Below, piece after piece: positions 47,746 to 59,411 of a stretch of DNA of 64,000 nt. A model generated the notes under the pieces. It was not told the origin of the DNA, did no database searches, and saw only the letters and a list, made by a program, of their open reading frames with translations. The DNA is from Druceiella hillmani (Eukaryota; Arthropoda; Insecta; Lepidoptera; Hepialidae): positions 49,771,001-49,835,000 of the forward strand of contig JAYKKI010000004.1 of the NCBI GenBank assembly GCA_039881145.1, written 5' to 3'. Both the position numbers and the translations under genes were made by a program. Within the stretch, counting starts at the first letter, position 1; every line of letters begins with the position of its first letter.

Positions 47746-50610
47746 TGAGGAAATGCGAGTGTATAGAAACAAAGAAAAATTCTTTGATATTTTTTAAACT
47801 AAGTTTTTTTTACGTGGAATATAGAAAATTCACAGTAGACAACTAGGAAGAAAACTTTGTACAAAATCGCCTGACAGCATTTTTGTTTCATCCAATATTA
47901 TTGATGATATTGATTACATTTTCTGCGCTGATTACAATATTGTAAACTTATTTTTGTATCAGCTGTAGTGTTTGGGATATTGAAGGGGAGGGGGGTTATT
48001 TTTATTAAAATTAGAAAATTTTGAAAACTTGATATTTTAAGATAAACAAAATAAATATTTAAACTAAAAGAAATTTCCTTTTCCAAGATCTCCAAGTATG
48101 CGCAGTCCCTTTACCCTCTTGAAGACTCCAACAGTAGTTGGTCGTCAAATAAGCATCGAGCATCCTTTCTAGAAATCATCCATAGTTCGTTAATTCCATC
48201 TTAATGGAATATTTCTTTCCACTCTATATTTAATCGCCAAGTTTTTCGGGAAAACGTCTAGATGACTATGGAAGAATTTAAGTTTAATGCTCATATTGCA
48301 TCCAAGTTGTTGGAAGTTGATCACCATCTCTTCGACCGATGGGGACTAACTTGCTTTCTTGTCATTTTGGAGGAAGTTTTTGACCCCAAAAAATTATGTG
48401 TTTTCTCATGAACAAATCTGGAAATGTCCTAATATAGTTAAAATATTTTCTATCTTGTTACAAGTATTGACAACTTGGTTAATTAACCGTAATTTAACAT
48501 GGAGTGGACGTAATACCATGAGATGTCAGTTACTCGTTATAAGATTTTTTTATTAATAGAAAACTTAGCTATTTTAGTCCGTTTAGACAAACTAAGAACC
48601 CAGATTACCGCGAAGCGCTAAACCGCGTGATTATTTACGAACCATAGGACCACGGAACTCTAGGTTAATGCCGTTAGGTTAACGTCTAACACAATTTTTT
48701 CCGTTGACTTTTTTCTAAAGTTTTCTTTATTATTTTTAATCACTGTACTTCCTTATTATTTTTAATCAATGTGTATTTTTAATGACTACTTTTCTATTAT
48801 AAATTATATACTCTGCCCTTATGTCTCAAAAGAGGTTTGTTTATTATTGATCAAAAACTGTTCAGGAAAAAATTGATTTGCTATTAGAAATTGTTTTAAA
48901 AACGATCTATTTATCTTCATCATCAAAGTTATCTCTCTGTTTGCTTTTGTCGGAGCACCCTCTTGTACGTGCCCCGATAAAACATTTGTGTATTTAACCA
49001 CTTCACTTTTAGTTAACATTACTTATGCAAATCAGATCTTATCGCGATCCATTAACCCATACGTCACCCGAAAAAAACGTCAATCGTTCGATGATTACAC
49101 CTGTTACATGTGACGTTAGACATTCATACGCTCTCTAGCGATAATAACGTCGATAATGAACCACGTTCATTTTGCATAGATGAATATCACGTAATGTACG
49201 TAGAAAATTACCCACGTAAAAATTTGTACAAAATAAATGCCATAGGTCTTCAAAGCTATGGCATAGTGCTTTCGCGTACATTAGCTTTGATAAAGATGGT
49301 AAATTATAGAAAGCGGATATATGTTACTTATATTCTATGTCTAACCTATATTTACGTAAGCGATTTTGAAATGGAAAAGTCACCAAATAAAATGTTGGAA
49401 AAATTTACAAAGTTACGTTTATCAAAAAAGGGAATTTTGAGTTTTCTTTTGCCTATTTGGGTGACCAGAAATTTTTAGTTGAATTAAGGTTTAAATGTCA
49501 TCTAATAATTAACGCAAAAACATTTTAAATGCAGCATAGAAAATATTTTTGAAGTATGAAATGTCATAGTAGAGAGTACTTTTAAATTATGTATATCTTA
49601 AAAAGTTGGTGGGAACGTGCTATCTAGAGTAGGAAATCAACGGATCATCTGGATATTGATTTTTTTGTACACTGAGATTATTTCCTAATTTAACTTTAAT
49701 TGTTATTGTCAAATAAATTTATAGTACTTAAAGAAAACTAATTAAGACATTCCGATTTTTAGTTGTGAAAAATATTGTTTCAGGCCAATTTTGAAAAGTG
49801 GTTTACATTTCGGATAGTTTAAATACAAAAATTAATTTATTAATGATGCTTTCGTATAAAAAACTTTACTTATGCACATTCTGTGCATTTTCATGAGTTA
49901 TAATTGAGGCTAATTTCATTGATCATTTCTCTGAATTTATTCTTCTGCTCAATTCGAATTTGAGTAGAATAATGATTTTGGAGGAGAGGAATGCTGAGAT
50001 TCGTGTTTATCATAAGGTATTATTATAACATGTTGAGATTGTTGAGATTCATGTTTTCTCATAAGGTATCACTACAACTTAATCAAAAATGTTTGATTGA
50101 TCAAACGGGCCATTTTTAAGGCCACTCTTCAGTCAGTGGTTATTCGGTCAGGTACGTGATACATTAAAGGACAGGCGGATTGAAATATTGGCATGAATGA
50201 AAGCATATTTTTTCTGGATACGACAAGGAGCAGTTGGTATATTGGATATAAAATTTATTTAAATTCTGTTTTGCATATATTAAACACCGCATTTATTGCT
50301 GGCGTATAGTTTATTGTTGATGATAATAAAAAATCGTTTTAACTAAATAATACAGAAATCAAGTAGTAACAAGAACGGTAAAGAGGCCATACACACTTGC
50401 AGATGATACGCAAAGAGAATGTCGACAGCCTCTTGGGTTCATTCCACGGAGATCACTCACCTCTACTGCGGTATCACCCTACGATTCGAGCCAATGTTGC
50501 GGTCTTATGTGTTAACATTGCGAGACGTTTCTCTTTGATCGAGTCACTGCTTTCATGGTATTTTTGTAAAAATTTTTAAATAATTTTAAAACGATTGCTG
50601 TAGGAGTAAT
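47746..50610. other. no supported gene
   Basis: An open frame at 49110-49478 (+, 122 codons, beginning with GTG, first ATG at 49194) encodes 'SFCIDEYHVMYVENYPRKNL' and other residues that I cannot place. Its lack of family motifs and AT-biased composition argue for chance. A nearby minus frame (48819-49019) is equally unplaced. Confidence 0.4.
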
Positions 50611-50611
50611 A

Positions 50612-52150
50612 TTAATCTCTATATCGTTTTAAGATTCCATTTTTTTTATTTATTTATTTAAAGAGTAATCGCAATGGAAAATGGGAACTACGCTCCAAAA
50701 AATTATGACTTTCCACATTGTTATGTAATTGTAATTTTATATAACAGGTGCATGTTTTACTTTGGCGGCAGGAATAAATTAATAAACAGGTATTTTATAT
50801 AGGAATATTAATATATCTATCCTTTTAAGACTCCAAGAAAAAAAGGGAGAAATTTATTTATTTGTTTGTTACAAGGAAGTAAAGTTTTATATTAGTTCAG
50901 CATACTTTTGCTTAAGTTTCGTATTAGATTATTTAAACAGTAATCGCAGTGGAAAATGGGAACTATTCTCCAAAAAATGATGGCTTGCCATATTGTGTAT
51001 GTTAATTTTAATTTTATATAACAGTTGCAAGTTTTACTTTGGTGGGAGAAATAAATTAATAAAACAGGTATTTTATATAGTAATATTAATATATCCATCC
51101 TTTTAAGACTCCAATAAATTGTTTATTTGTTTGTCACAAGGAAGTAAAGTTTTATATTAGTTCAGCATACTTTTGCTTAAGTTTCGTATTAGATTATTTA
51201 AACAGTAATCGCAGTGGAAAATGGCAACTAGTCTCCAAAAAATGATGGCTTGCCATATTGTGTATGTTAATTTTAATTTTATATAACAGTTGCAAGTTTT
51301 ACTTTGGTGGGAGAAATAAATTAATAAGACAGGTATTTTATATAGTAATATTAATATATCCATCCTTTTAAGACTCCAATAAATTATTTATTTGTTTGTC
51401 ACAAGGAAGTAAAGTTTTATATTAGTTCAGCATACTTTTGCTTAAGTTTTGTATTTGATCATTTAAAGAGTAAACGCAGTGGAAAATGGGAACTATTCTC
51501 CAAAAAATTATGGCTTGCCATATTGTTATGTAAGTTAATTTTAATTTTATATAACAGGTGCATGTTTTACTTTAGTGGCAGAAATAGATTAATAAAACAG
51601 GTATTTTATATAGTAATATTAATATATCCATCCTTTTAAGACTCCAATAAATTATTTATTTGTTTGTCACAAGGAAGTAAAGTTTTATATTAGTTCAGCA
51701 TACTTTTGCTTAAGTTTCGTATTAGATTATTTAAACAGTAATCGCAGTGGAAAATGGCAACTAGTCTCCAAAAAATGATGGCTTGCCATATTGTGTATGT
51801 TAATTTTAATTTTATATAACAGTTGCAAGTTTTACTTTGGTGGAAGAAATAAATTAATAAAACAGGTATTTTATATAGTAATATTAATATATCCATCCTT
51901 TTAAGACTCCAATAAATTATTTATTTGTTTGTCACAAGGAAGTAAAGTTTTATATTAGTCTGTCATACTTTTGCTTAAGTTTTGTATTTTATTATTTAAA
52001 GAGTAATTGCAGTGGAAAATGGGAACTATTCTCCAAAAAATGATGGCTTGCCATATTGTTATGTAAGTTAATTTTAATTTTATATAACAGGTGCATGTTT
52101 TACTTTGGTGGCAGAAATAGATTAATAAAATAGTTATTTTACATAAAGAT
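50612..52150. repeat. 265-bp tandem array, six copies of two types
   Basis: 'agtaatcgcagtggaaaatgg' marks copies at 50666, 50939, 51204, 51469, 51737 and 52002, with spacings of 273, 265, 265, 268 and 265 bp. Two monomer types differ at linked sites. Type A has 'attgtgtatgttaa', 'cagttgcaag' and 'ggtgggagaaataa'. Type B has 'attgttatgtaag', 'caggtgcatg' and 'ggcagaaataga'. The order is B A A B A B, and the last four copies form two A-B dimers 533 bp apart. The 68-codon open frames repeated on the minus strand are by-products. This is satellite-like DNA grown by dimer duplication. Confidence 0.95.
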
Positions 52151-52576
52151 TTTAGAATAGGAATACTACCAAATTGTTTGCATGACTCGGGGAGGGACAT
52201 AAGTGGGTGATAGTTAACATATTTGTTTATGGATAAATAACTAAAAATAGCAAATTTAGAAGATTACGTAAACCTCCTCAATTCACATGAATAAATAAGT
52301 TCTGCATCTGCATTTAAATGTAGATGTAATTTAACTTTACGTAAATGAAATTCAAAATTATTTCTTTATTTTCATATTTTCCATTTAAGATATTTATGAT
52401 AATATTTACATTTGCACGATTGCATTTAAATATGGTTTGCGCAATTAATGAACTCGCCATCTCGGTTCGCAAAGTTCTATCATTTTTAATATGTGATCAT
52501 TTTTCACAAAGTTATATAATTTTTAATATGTTATCAGTTTTCACTTATATAAGCGTTAACATTATGCAGGATATGT
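52151..52576. other. no gene seen
   Basis: AT-rich DNA. The 77-codon frame at 52345-52578 (+) is hydrophobic and unplaced. Confidence 0.45.
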
Positions 52577-53120
52577 GACAGCCCGATTCATAGTCGGAAG
52601 GAACTGATAGCTTAAGCTATTTAAAATATTTTGAGCTAGACATGTCTTTGACGAAGTTTGATTATTTTTTTTATTGCTAGTTTAAGATTTTCTTTTTAAA
52701 AATCCAAATTTTCATACTTAATTCCCAATAGAGTTCCTGTGAAAGCTGGTATATCAATATTTTTATATTTTCATTTATATAATGTATAGCTAATCTAAAG
52801 AAACAGATTCCAATTATCTATATCGTCAGAAAGAAAAACTAGAGACTTGAAATTACAAAAATTTTTAATATTTAAGAAAACTGTTTTGATTGTGGCATTT
52901 AAAAAAATAAATGTTACATTTTTTCTGATAACATAGATGTTTGGAATATATTTCTATAGTTTAGTTATACATTATATAAATAAACAAAAAGGATAAAAAT
53001 ATTGACATAAAATAATATAGCAAAAAAAAAAATAATCAGACTTCGTGAAAGACATGTATGGCTCAAAATGTTTTAAATGGCTTAAGCTATCAGTCGCTTT
53101 CGACTTTGCGTCGAGCTACC
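52577..53120. mobile_element. 544-bp non-autonomous DNA transposon with long terminal inverted repeats
   Basis: The left end, beginning 'gacagcccgattcatagtcg', and the reverse complement of the right end ('ggtagctcgacgcaaagtcg') align without gaps. I count 75 identical positions in the first 90. The match includes 'actgatagcttaag' and 'gacgaag.ttgattattttt', then continues into T-rich sequence. The interior (about 350 bp) is AT-rich and encodes nothing. The ends are more diverged than the subterminal parts. No target duplication is obvious, so superfamily and exact ends are open. Confidence 0.8.
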
Positions 53121-54057
53121 AAACACCTGTACATCTGCTGCTTTTGCTGCGTTGGCGTTGTGCAGAGATAATATATATTATTTGCAGAGTTCTTCACGTT
53201 ATTGATTGAGTGATTGGGTAAGTTCAACTTTAAGATAATCTGCGTCTTTATTTTTTTTTATTGCGTATGTAATCAAGCGAGGAGCGAAACGAATGATAAC
53301 CGGAGGGCCAGAGGTTCGTGAATATGTTGGATGAGGTACTGTACTTACGGTTAAAGTATTTTTTTACGCGTCAAGGTCATCAGGTCCTAACCATTAGTGT
53401 CTATGAAAAAAATTGTCTTATGTTACCCACTTTTTGCCTCCCGTGATGAAATACTTCAGCCAATTATTGATACGATGGGAATTCAGTAGCTCATTTTATA
53501 TTTCGAGCATGTTTTCTCTTTTGAAATGGAAGAGGTCTTAGCTTATGCAGTAGTCATAGAGGTTATTTTCACTTCTTCTTTAAGTTTGAAGTTTTTCTAT
53601 TGCAGCATGAGAACATGAAAGTAGCTCTGCTAGATAACTCTAACTTATCCTGGGATCTATTCCAATAAGACTTTTAAATTTCTTTATATATAATTTAGGA
53701 GATCATTCTGGATGAGACTTATCCGAAATGTGAAACTATCTTTCTTTCAATACTTCGAACCAATGCTTCGCCATGTCAGATAAGTAGATTTTCACCCGTC
53801 ATTGTATATACCAGAACAAGAGCACTCAAAGTATTCTTCGTCAAACTTCCATATTTTGTTTTTTCTTTACTCGCCGAAGTTCTGTCAGATTTCTTCCTTT
53901 ATTCTTTAAGAACGTGAGAAGTTTCGAGATATGTAAAACGAGTGTTAGAGTTAGCGGAAATGCCGTCCATCGTCGTTTTTGGACCAAAACCCTATAAATG
54001 AATATGTTTTGCTCTGTCTCGATTCTTTATGAATTATTAAATACTGACCCACTGACT
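53121..54057. other. no supported gene
   Basis: A stretch at 53480-54000 is less AT-rich. The minus strand shows fragments such as 'WKFDEEYFECSCSGIYNDG' that loosely recall zinc-finger-BED transposases, but this was too weak to annotate. Confidence 0.4.
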
Positions 54058-54137
54058 ATGTTGCAATACAACGAAATCTAAGTCGTGGTAAAGAAATTAA
54101 AGAAAGTAAAAATAATACTGCATTACGTAGTCTTTTT
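54058..54137. repeat. solo arm of the foldback family
   Basis: 'gttgcaatacaacgaaatct' to 'aataatactgcattacgtag' matches one arm of the elements at 30.8, 58.7 and 59.1 kb. No second arm is nearby. Confidence 0.75.
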
Positions 54138-55019
54138 ATGAAGTTTCAATACAACAACACAGTGTCGGTTTGCTGTTAGTCATCGATTGTTCAAATCTTA
54201 GGGGGACACATGCTTACGTAGGTACTATACTAGAGAAGTAGTTAGACATACTAATCCAAATTTGTTAACATAACGTTCATAGACAACGTTAAAATTTAAC
54301 GTTATAATATATAAATTTAACGCAAAAAACTTAAAATTTAACGTTATATTTGAGAATATTTTAAATTTGTGTTTTTCATTTTAGTGCCATGTTAAATGAC
54401 GTAGTGGAACTTTACTATGCAAAACAAATTTTTAAAGATTATCAGTTGCTAACTGATCGAAGATCGAATGTTGCGGCCTTTACACCCTTTCAGAGATGTT
54501 CATGATGTTTATATAATAAGTATTAATTGCCGGCCTAATATACAAAAACAAGGCTGAATAAGAGGAAAAACTAAGAAAAAGCACCGTGGTCAATAATGGA
54601 AAATACTTTTATTGTATTATACATAGGTGATATAAAAAATGGAAATGCGACAGATTTTGATGGTTATTTCTTTCTTTTATATTAGATTTTATTCGGAGTT
54701 ATATTATAAATTAATCACCGTTGCTAAATTGACGGTGTTACTATGATTAATTTCAGTATTACTTGGTTATTATTCAGGTTAATATCTGAAAACGGAGAGC
54801 ACTTTCAATTAGGTTAATACTATTTTTGTATCCATTTTGTATATTTTCAAGATGGTCTACTTTTTTTGTTCACTTAAAATCTACTAGCTGCTTATTAGTA
54901 TTATCTTAGTTATGAACTAATTACATATTTTATTGGAATTTTAATTTAAAAGTGATATTAACGATATCATTAATTTTCGATAGTTTGAAGCCTAGTTATG
55001 TACGGAAATCGTTATTACA
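54138..55019. other. no gene seen
   Basis: AT-rich. A short run near 54275-54350 repeats 'aacgtta'/'aatttaacg' several times. Confidence 0.5.
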
Positions 55020-55590
55020 ATCTACTAAGGTTATAGAATACAGTTAACGCGTAAATTGAAGAATTATTTTTTTGTTCAGTTTTACAAAGTATAAGGTCGA
55101 TTCCTCCTAATTTGTACTTACAATGTTATTTAAACTATGGGAAGTCTATAGAATACAGTCAACGTGTAAACTGAAGAATTAATTTTTTGTTCAGTTTTAC
55201 AAAGTATAAGGTCGATTCCCCCTACTTTGTACTTGCAACGTTATTTAAACTATGTGAAGGTTATAGAATACAGTCAACGCGTAAACTGAAGAATTAATTT
55301 TTTACTCAGTTTTACAAGTATAAGGTCGCTTCCCCTACTTTGTACTTACAATGGTATTTAAACCACGTGAAGGTTACAGAATACAGTCAATGTGTAAACT
55401 GTACAATTAATTTTTTTTTCAGTTTTACAGATATAAGGTCGATTCCCCTACTTTGTACTTACAATGTTATTTAAACTACGCGAAGGTTACAGAATAAAGT
55501 CAACGCGTAAATTGAAGAATAAATTTTTTATTCAGTTTTACAAAGTATAAGGTCGATTCCCGATTTCCCCTACTTTGTATTATCAAATTT
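55020..55590. repeat. tandem array, period about 114 bp, five copies
   Basis: 'tatagaatacagtcaacgcg' begins at 55032, 55147, 55262, 55376 (tacagaata) and 55488, followed each time by 'ttttacaaagtataaggtcg' and 'cctactttgtacttacaatg'. Copies differ by scattered substitutions and one- to two-base indels. Confidence 0.93.
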
Positions 55591-56032
55591 ATACCGTTAA
55601 ATATGGGTTAAATATTTTACACAATAATTTTAGAACAGGAATACAGTTCTGAGTAAAGATTAGTTTGAAACAAAACACACCCGATTTGACCATAAGCCGT
55701 AATGGTTCAGCATCCTGTGGTCGCGGTATTTGCGTGAAGTGACACTTTCTAAGCGCACCGCCAATATTTAACCTGCCACGGTCTTTTAGTACAGTCAAGA
55801 AAGATACAACTTTAATAAAATATACTAATAAATACTAATGTTCTACGTATGTTGTCTAGGTTATGCTAGATTTACATTCTTTTTAATTTAAGAGAGATTT
55901 CGATCTTTTAAATATATTTTCTGGTTATTAATTGACTAAATTTAATGTGTATTTTACTAATTACAGTAGGATTTTATGGGAATTTAAAAAGAATACATAT
56001 TTAATCTTTTATGGATTATTGTAGAAGATAAC
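55591..56032. other. no gene seen
   Basis: A 69-codon open frame at 55589-55798 (-) overlaps the array edge and resembles nothing known. Confidence 0.45.
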
Positions 56033-56510
56033 CTGTCAAGTACGAGTAGAGCTCGCGCTATGAGAGTTTCGTACACAATTAGGCACTTCTAATAAAACTA
56101 TCTATACATATTAACTCTTCACAACGTAAACATATTGCATAATATAGCTTTTACAGGCATAAAAACAAATTAATTATATAAATGTATAATTCCTCATAGA
56201 ATTAGAAATCATTGATTTTTAGATTTTTCCTTTTATTTTTGCTATAAGATCTCGGGACCGATTTCCGACTTTCGAGATTGTAGCTCGACCGGAAGTACCC
56301 CATAGGTTTTGATAAATAGTGAATAAGACTATTTTATGAGTAAATTAAATATACTTTAAAGAGCGGAAAACATAAAACTTCAAATTTTTACAACAATGTA
56401 AGGCTATAAGCCTCGGTATATTATTTTCATTGCAACAAAATGGGCTTTGGACAGACGGACGAATGGACGAACTGACAAACAGTTCTAAACAGGGAATAAA
56501 AAATGCAGTC
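56033..56510 (-). repeat. dispersed insect repeat, inverted copy
   Basis: The left edge 'acctgtcaagtacgagtaga' and 'gctcgcgctatgagagtttcgta' is the reverse complement of the right end of the 34.3-kb repeat. Toward the right 'tgggctttggacagacggac' and 'aacagggaataaaaaa' match the GACAGACGG-rich internal part of this kind of element. Confidence 0.6.
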
Positions 56511-57164
56511 ATGGCCACCTTTTTGCTCTGGCAGAGCCGGCACGTACAACTAGTCTATATTATTACGATTTTAAATAAGTCTAAAATTATTACGTTTTTG
56601 AGCAGTTATATTTTGTTCATCTAGAATGAACTTACACCGGAACTAACCACAATACTATTTTATGCGGTCGTATCAATACACAGTTTTTTTTGTAATCACA
56701 TCAAATAATTTAATAATATAATTTCAGTGCATATTTAATAGTAAAGACTCGGAAAAATCCTGAAAAGTCACTCGAACAACATTTAAGACTTATCTTGTAA
56801 TAAGTTTATTATGATTTTTATGTGAATTTTCTGTATTTGCCCGAGCTTTTCACTCATTGCTTCACTCCTATTGATTAGGGTGTAGTGTTAATTCTATGTA
56901 TAAAAATATATAAAGCTATCTGCAGATATGTCAAGTTGTATAATTAAAAATCGCTGTTCTTGAATTCATCCAGTTATCCATTCATGTACGTGGTGTTATT
57001 ATTTAGATATAGTCTTAAAGTTATATGGTTATGAATAATAGGAAACAAATTAAAGGAATATAATCTTTAAAGCCTTTTAAAGACAGTTTAAAGTGAGCGT
57101 CAACTGATAGCGAATAGGAGAGGATATAGAGGAGACTATTTGATCTGTCGCATATTTTTAGCAA
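56511..57164. other. no gene seen
   Basis: AT-rich DNA without a supported feature. Confidence 0.5.
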
Positions 57165-57625
57165 CTTCAGGGGTTGTGTACCTCAAAAAGGAAAACGGAA
57201 CTTATAAAATCGCTCATGTGTGTGTCTGTTTGTTTGTCACAGAAGGTATTCTTCGTAATAATGTGACTTAAAAACTAACATTTGGTATAATAATACGTCT
57301 TATTAACCCACATATTGCGCACTAGATTTTTTCAAAATATTCATATGAGAATTAAAGAGTGGGTAAATAAAACACAATTTTTTAAAAAAAATTTATATAT
57401 AATTTAAAAGGGCTTGTCGTGAGAAAAATATTTAAAATTGCATATTTAAGAAGGTATTTTAAAAATATGCGAAAATAGGGCGCCTATAAAAGATCTAATA
57501 AGCAATACATGCAAGTTGTGAAATATTAATATTTTTTAATAGTTTAATAGAAATACTATGTGTACTTGGATGCTATAAGTTCCTAAATGTGTACGGAATC
57601 TTCGTAGTGTGAGTTTTACTGGTAA
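57165..57625 (+). repeat. dispersed insect repeat, near full-length
   Basis: 'ggttgtgtacctcaaaaagg' and 'ggaacttataaaatcgctcatgtg' at the left, 'aactaacatttggtata' inside, and 'gtgtacggaatcttcgtagt' and 'gtgagttttactgg' at the right parallel the copy at 34.3-35.1 kb. This copy has no nested insertion. Confidence 0.7.
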
Positions 57626-57779
57626 TTGGTAGGGTTTTTTTGAAAGTCTTCATGATATTCACAGATCGATTTAGAGGATCCACTTTACGATGGTGCGTAA
57701 GAATTATGAGTGAGTAAGAATTAAACCCTAGTTATGGATAGGTTACAATTTCAAATTGTAATATTGCAATTATTTAATT

Positions 57780-58230
57780 AATAGCTGTGCCTACGGATTT
57801 GTTCGCGTGTAATTAGGAAAAAAAAATTTTATATCTCATCTGTTGCTCCTGGGTACCAAATTTCATCAAAATCTTTCCAATGGATTTTGCGTGATACTCA
57901 TTCAAATTAACATACATACAGGCAGACAAATATTCTAAAAAAGTTTGTCTGGCTTCTATTATCATTCGATATGCGAAATACTCATTCAAATTAACATACA
58001 TACAAATTAACATACATACATAAATTAACATACATACAGGCAGACAAATATTCTAAAAAAGTTTTTCTGGCTTCTATTATCATTCGATATGCAAAATACT
58101 CATTCAAATTAACATACATACTATTATCATTCGATATGCAAAATACTCATTCAAATTAACATACATACAGGCAGACATATATTCTAAAAAAGTTTTTTGG
58201 CTTCTATTATCATTCGATACGCGAAATTAA
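57780..58230 (+). repeat. second dispersed repeat family with internal tandem duplications
   Basis: It starts 'gctgtgcctacggatttgtt' and 'cgcgtgtaattagg', followed by 'gggtaccaaatttcatcaaaatc'. The segment 'actcattcaaattaacatac' recurs near 57896, 57980, 58099 and 58145 together with 'ggcagacaaatattctaaaa' and 'ttctattatcattcgatatgc'. A reverse-oriented relative lies at 60950-61230. Confidence 0.7.
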
Positions 58231-58302
58231 TCGCTGTTTGAAAAAAAAATTCAATGCTCAAAATTCACTCTGTTACAATTTGATTACAATATGTATATAT
58301 GA

Positions 58303-58557
58303 TTGCAAATGTCTAATGCAAATGTAATACAACGGACTGTACGCGCGTCAGTCAAACCATTGCCGCAGCTCAGCAGTGTCAACAGTCCGACAGCAGGCGA
58401 CATTGTTTCACGGAACAGTCCAATGTTGCGCAACATGCGGGCAACGCCACATCTGTTCTCTGTTTATAGAAAGTCGGTACGAATGAGTGGGTTGTTTTAT
58501 TCAACATATGAAGGACGTCGGCACTTGTCGATTGGGTACGGCCGTTTTAATATTTGA
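58303..58557. other. GC-rich patch of unknown nature
   Basis: CpG-containing sequence ('ctgtacgcgcgtcagtcaaacc', 'gcgcaacatgcgggcaacgcc'), open for 84 codons on + from an ATG at 58303. The peptide is Ser/Arg-rich with no known motif. 'cgtcagtc' resembles an arthropod initiator. It could be an exon, a promoter or part of an unfamiliar element. Confidence 0.25.
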
Positions 58558-58663
58558 CATATCGCTGTTGTCATTAAATAAGCCTTTAATATTAAACTTA
58601 ACAGATGCTGTAAACTTATGGATGGAGATTGAATTTCGAGAAATTATAGATTAAATAATTTAG

Positions 58664-58872
58664 TCACAATTAAATGAAACTACGTGATGTAGTATTATTT
58701 CTACTTTCTTTAAGTTCTTTACCGCGACCTAGGTTTCGTTGTATTACATCATATTTGCAAGAATATTTGCTAACAGCCCACCAGAAGATGTTGTAATACA
58801 ACGAAATCTAGGTCGTGTTAAAGATCTTAAAGAAAGTAGAATTAATACCACATCACATAGTTTCATTTATAT
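58664..58872. mobile_element. foldback element, intact two-arm copy
   Basis: The left arm 'aaatgaaactacgtgatgta' to 'ggtttcgttgtattacatca' (58673-58751) faces 'agatgttgtaatacaacgaa' to 'catcacatagtttcattt' (58787-58868). The spacer of about 35 bp includes 'gctaacagcccacca'. Arms of about 80 bp differ at a handful of positions. No open frame. Confidence 0.88.
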
Positions 58873-59027
58873 AAAAAATATTTCATATAAAAAATATTAG
58901 CCATTATGGTCTATAATATATAACTATCTACTAAGCAAAGACAGAATGCCTTCTTCCAAAACAGTAAAAGGCGTGCGTTCAACATTTCTGCGATGTCGTT
59001 TTTAAGTTCCCCATAATTGAATATATT

Positions 59028-59226
59028 TGGCCTTAATTTGTAGAAATTCATTATTACTTAATTTTCAGTCACAACTAAATGAAACAACGTGATCTAGTAT
59101 TATTTCTACTTTATTTCAATTCTTTACCACGACCTAGGTTTCGTTGTATGACAACATCTTCAGGTGGGCTATTAGCAAAGATCTTTATTAGAAATAATAC
59201 TACATCACGTAGTTTCATCTAGTCGT
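59028..59226. mobile_element. foldback element, copy with a shortened right arm
   Basis: The flank 'attgaatatatttggcctta' (59019) and the left arm (59074-59160, 'gtttcgttgtatgacaacat' at its end) match the 30.8-kb copy. Of the right arm only the distal part remains ('agaaataatactacatcacg' 'tagtttcatct', about 59187-59220), after 'gggctattagcaaagatc'. Confidence 0.82.
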
Positions 59227-59243
59227 GAAAAATTAAATTGTAA

Positions 59244-59411
59244 ATAATTGTCAAAGTTTTTTCCGCAAATGTTGCTTTAAAGACCGAAACAGATGTTAGT
59301 CTGACGGACCGAGGTCAGTAGTTCAGCCAGTCCAGTGGACGCATTTCGTAATGTGTGGTCGAGCTTTGTCCTTATGGAAGACGACACTTACGCCCTTATG
59401 CACCACACTCT
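59244..59411 (-). pseudogene. mariner-family transposase, C-terminal catalytic relic
   Basis: One minus-strand frame from about 59411 downward reads 'VSVVFHKDKARPHITKCVHW', a stop, then 'TTDLGPSD', a stop, and 'HLFRSLKQHLRKKL'. These are the second catalytic block of mariner ('VFHQDNARPH', Asp kept, Asn changed to Lys) and the third ('DLAPSDYHLF', Asp kept, Tyr codon now a stop). Only about 13 residues separate the parts instead of the usual spacer, so there is an internal deletion between the D,D34D positions. It is separate from the N-terminal relic at 27.2 kb. Confidence 0.82.

Noticed and set aside
50892..52200. Four similar 68-81-codon frames on the minus strand as a gene family
   Set aside because: They arise from the 265-bp tandem array. 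Non-coding monomer variation explains them.
53480..54000. Possible zinc-finger-BED hAT transposase on the minus strand
   Set aside because: Only loose fragments ('WKFDEEYFECS', 'GEALVRSIERKIVSHF') in different frames. No Cys/His spacing of a BED finger could be lined up.
55020..55590. tRNA-like 'ggtcgattcc' T-arm strings
   Set aside because: They recur at the repeat period, and no acceptor, D or anticodon stems fit around them.
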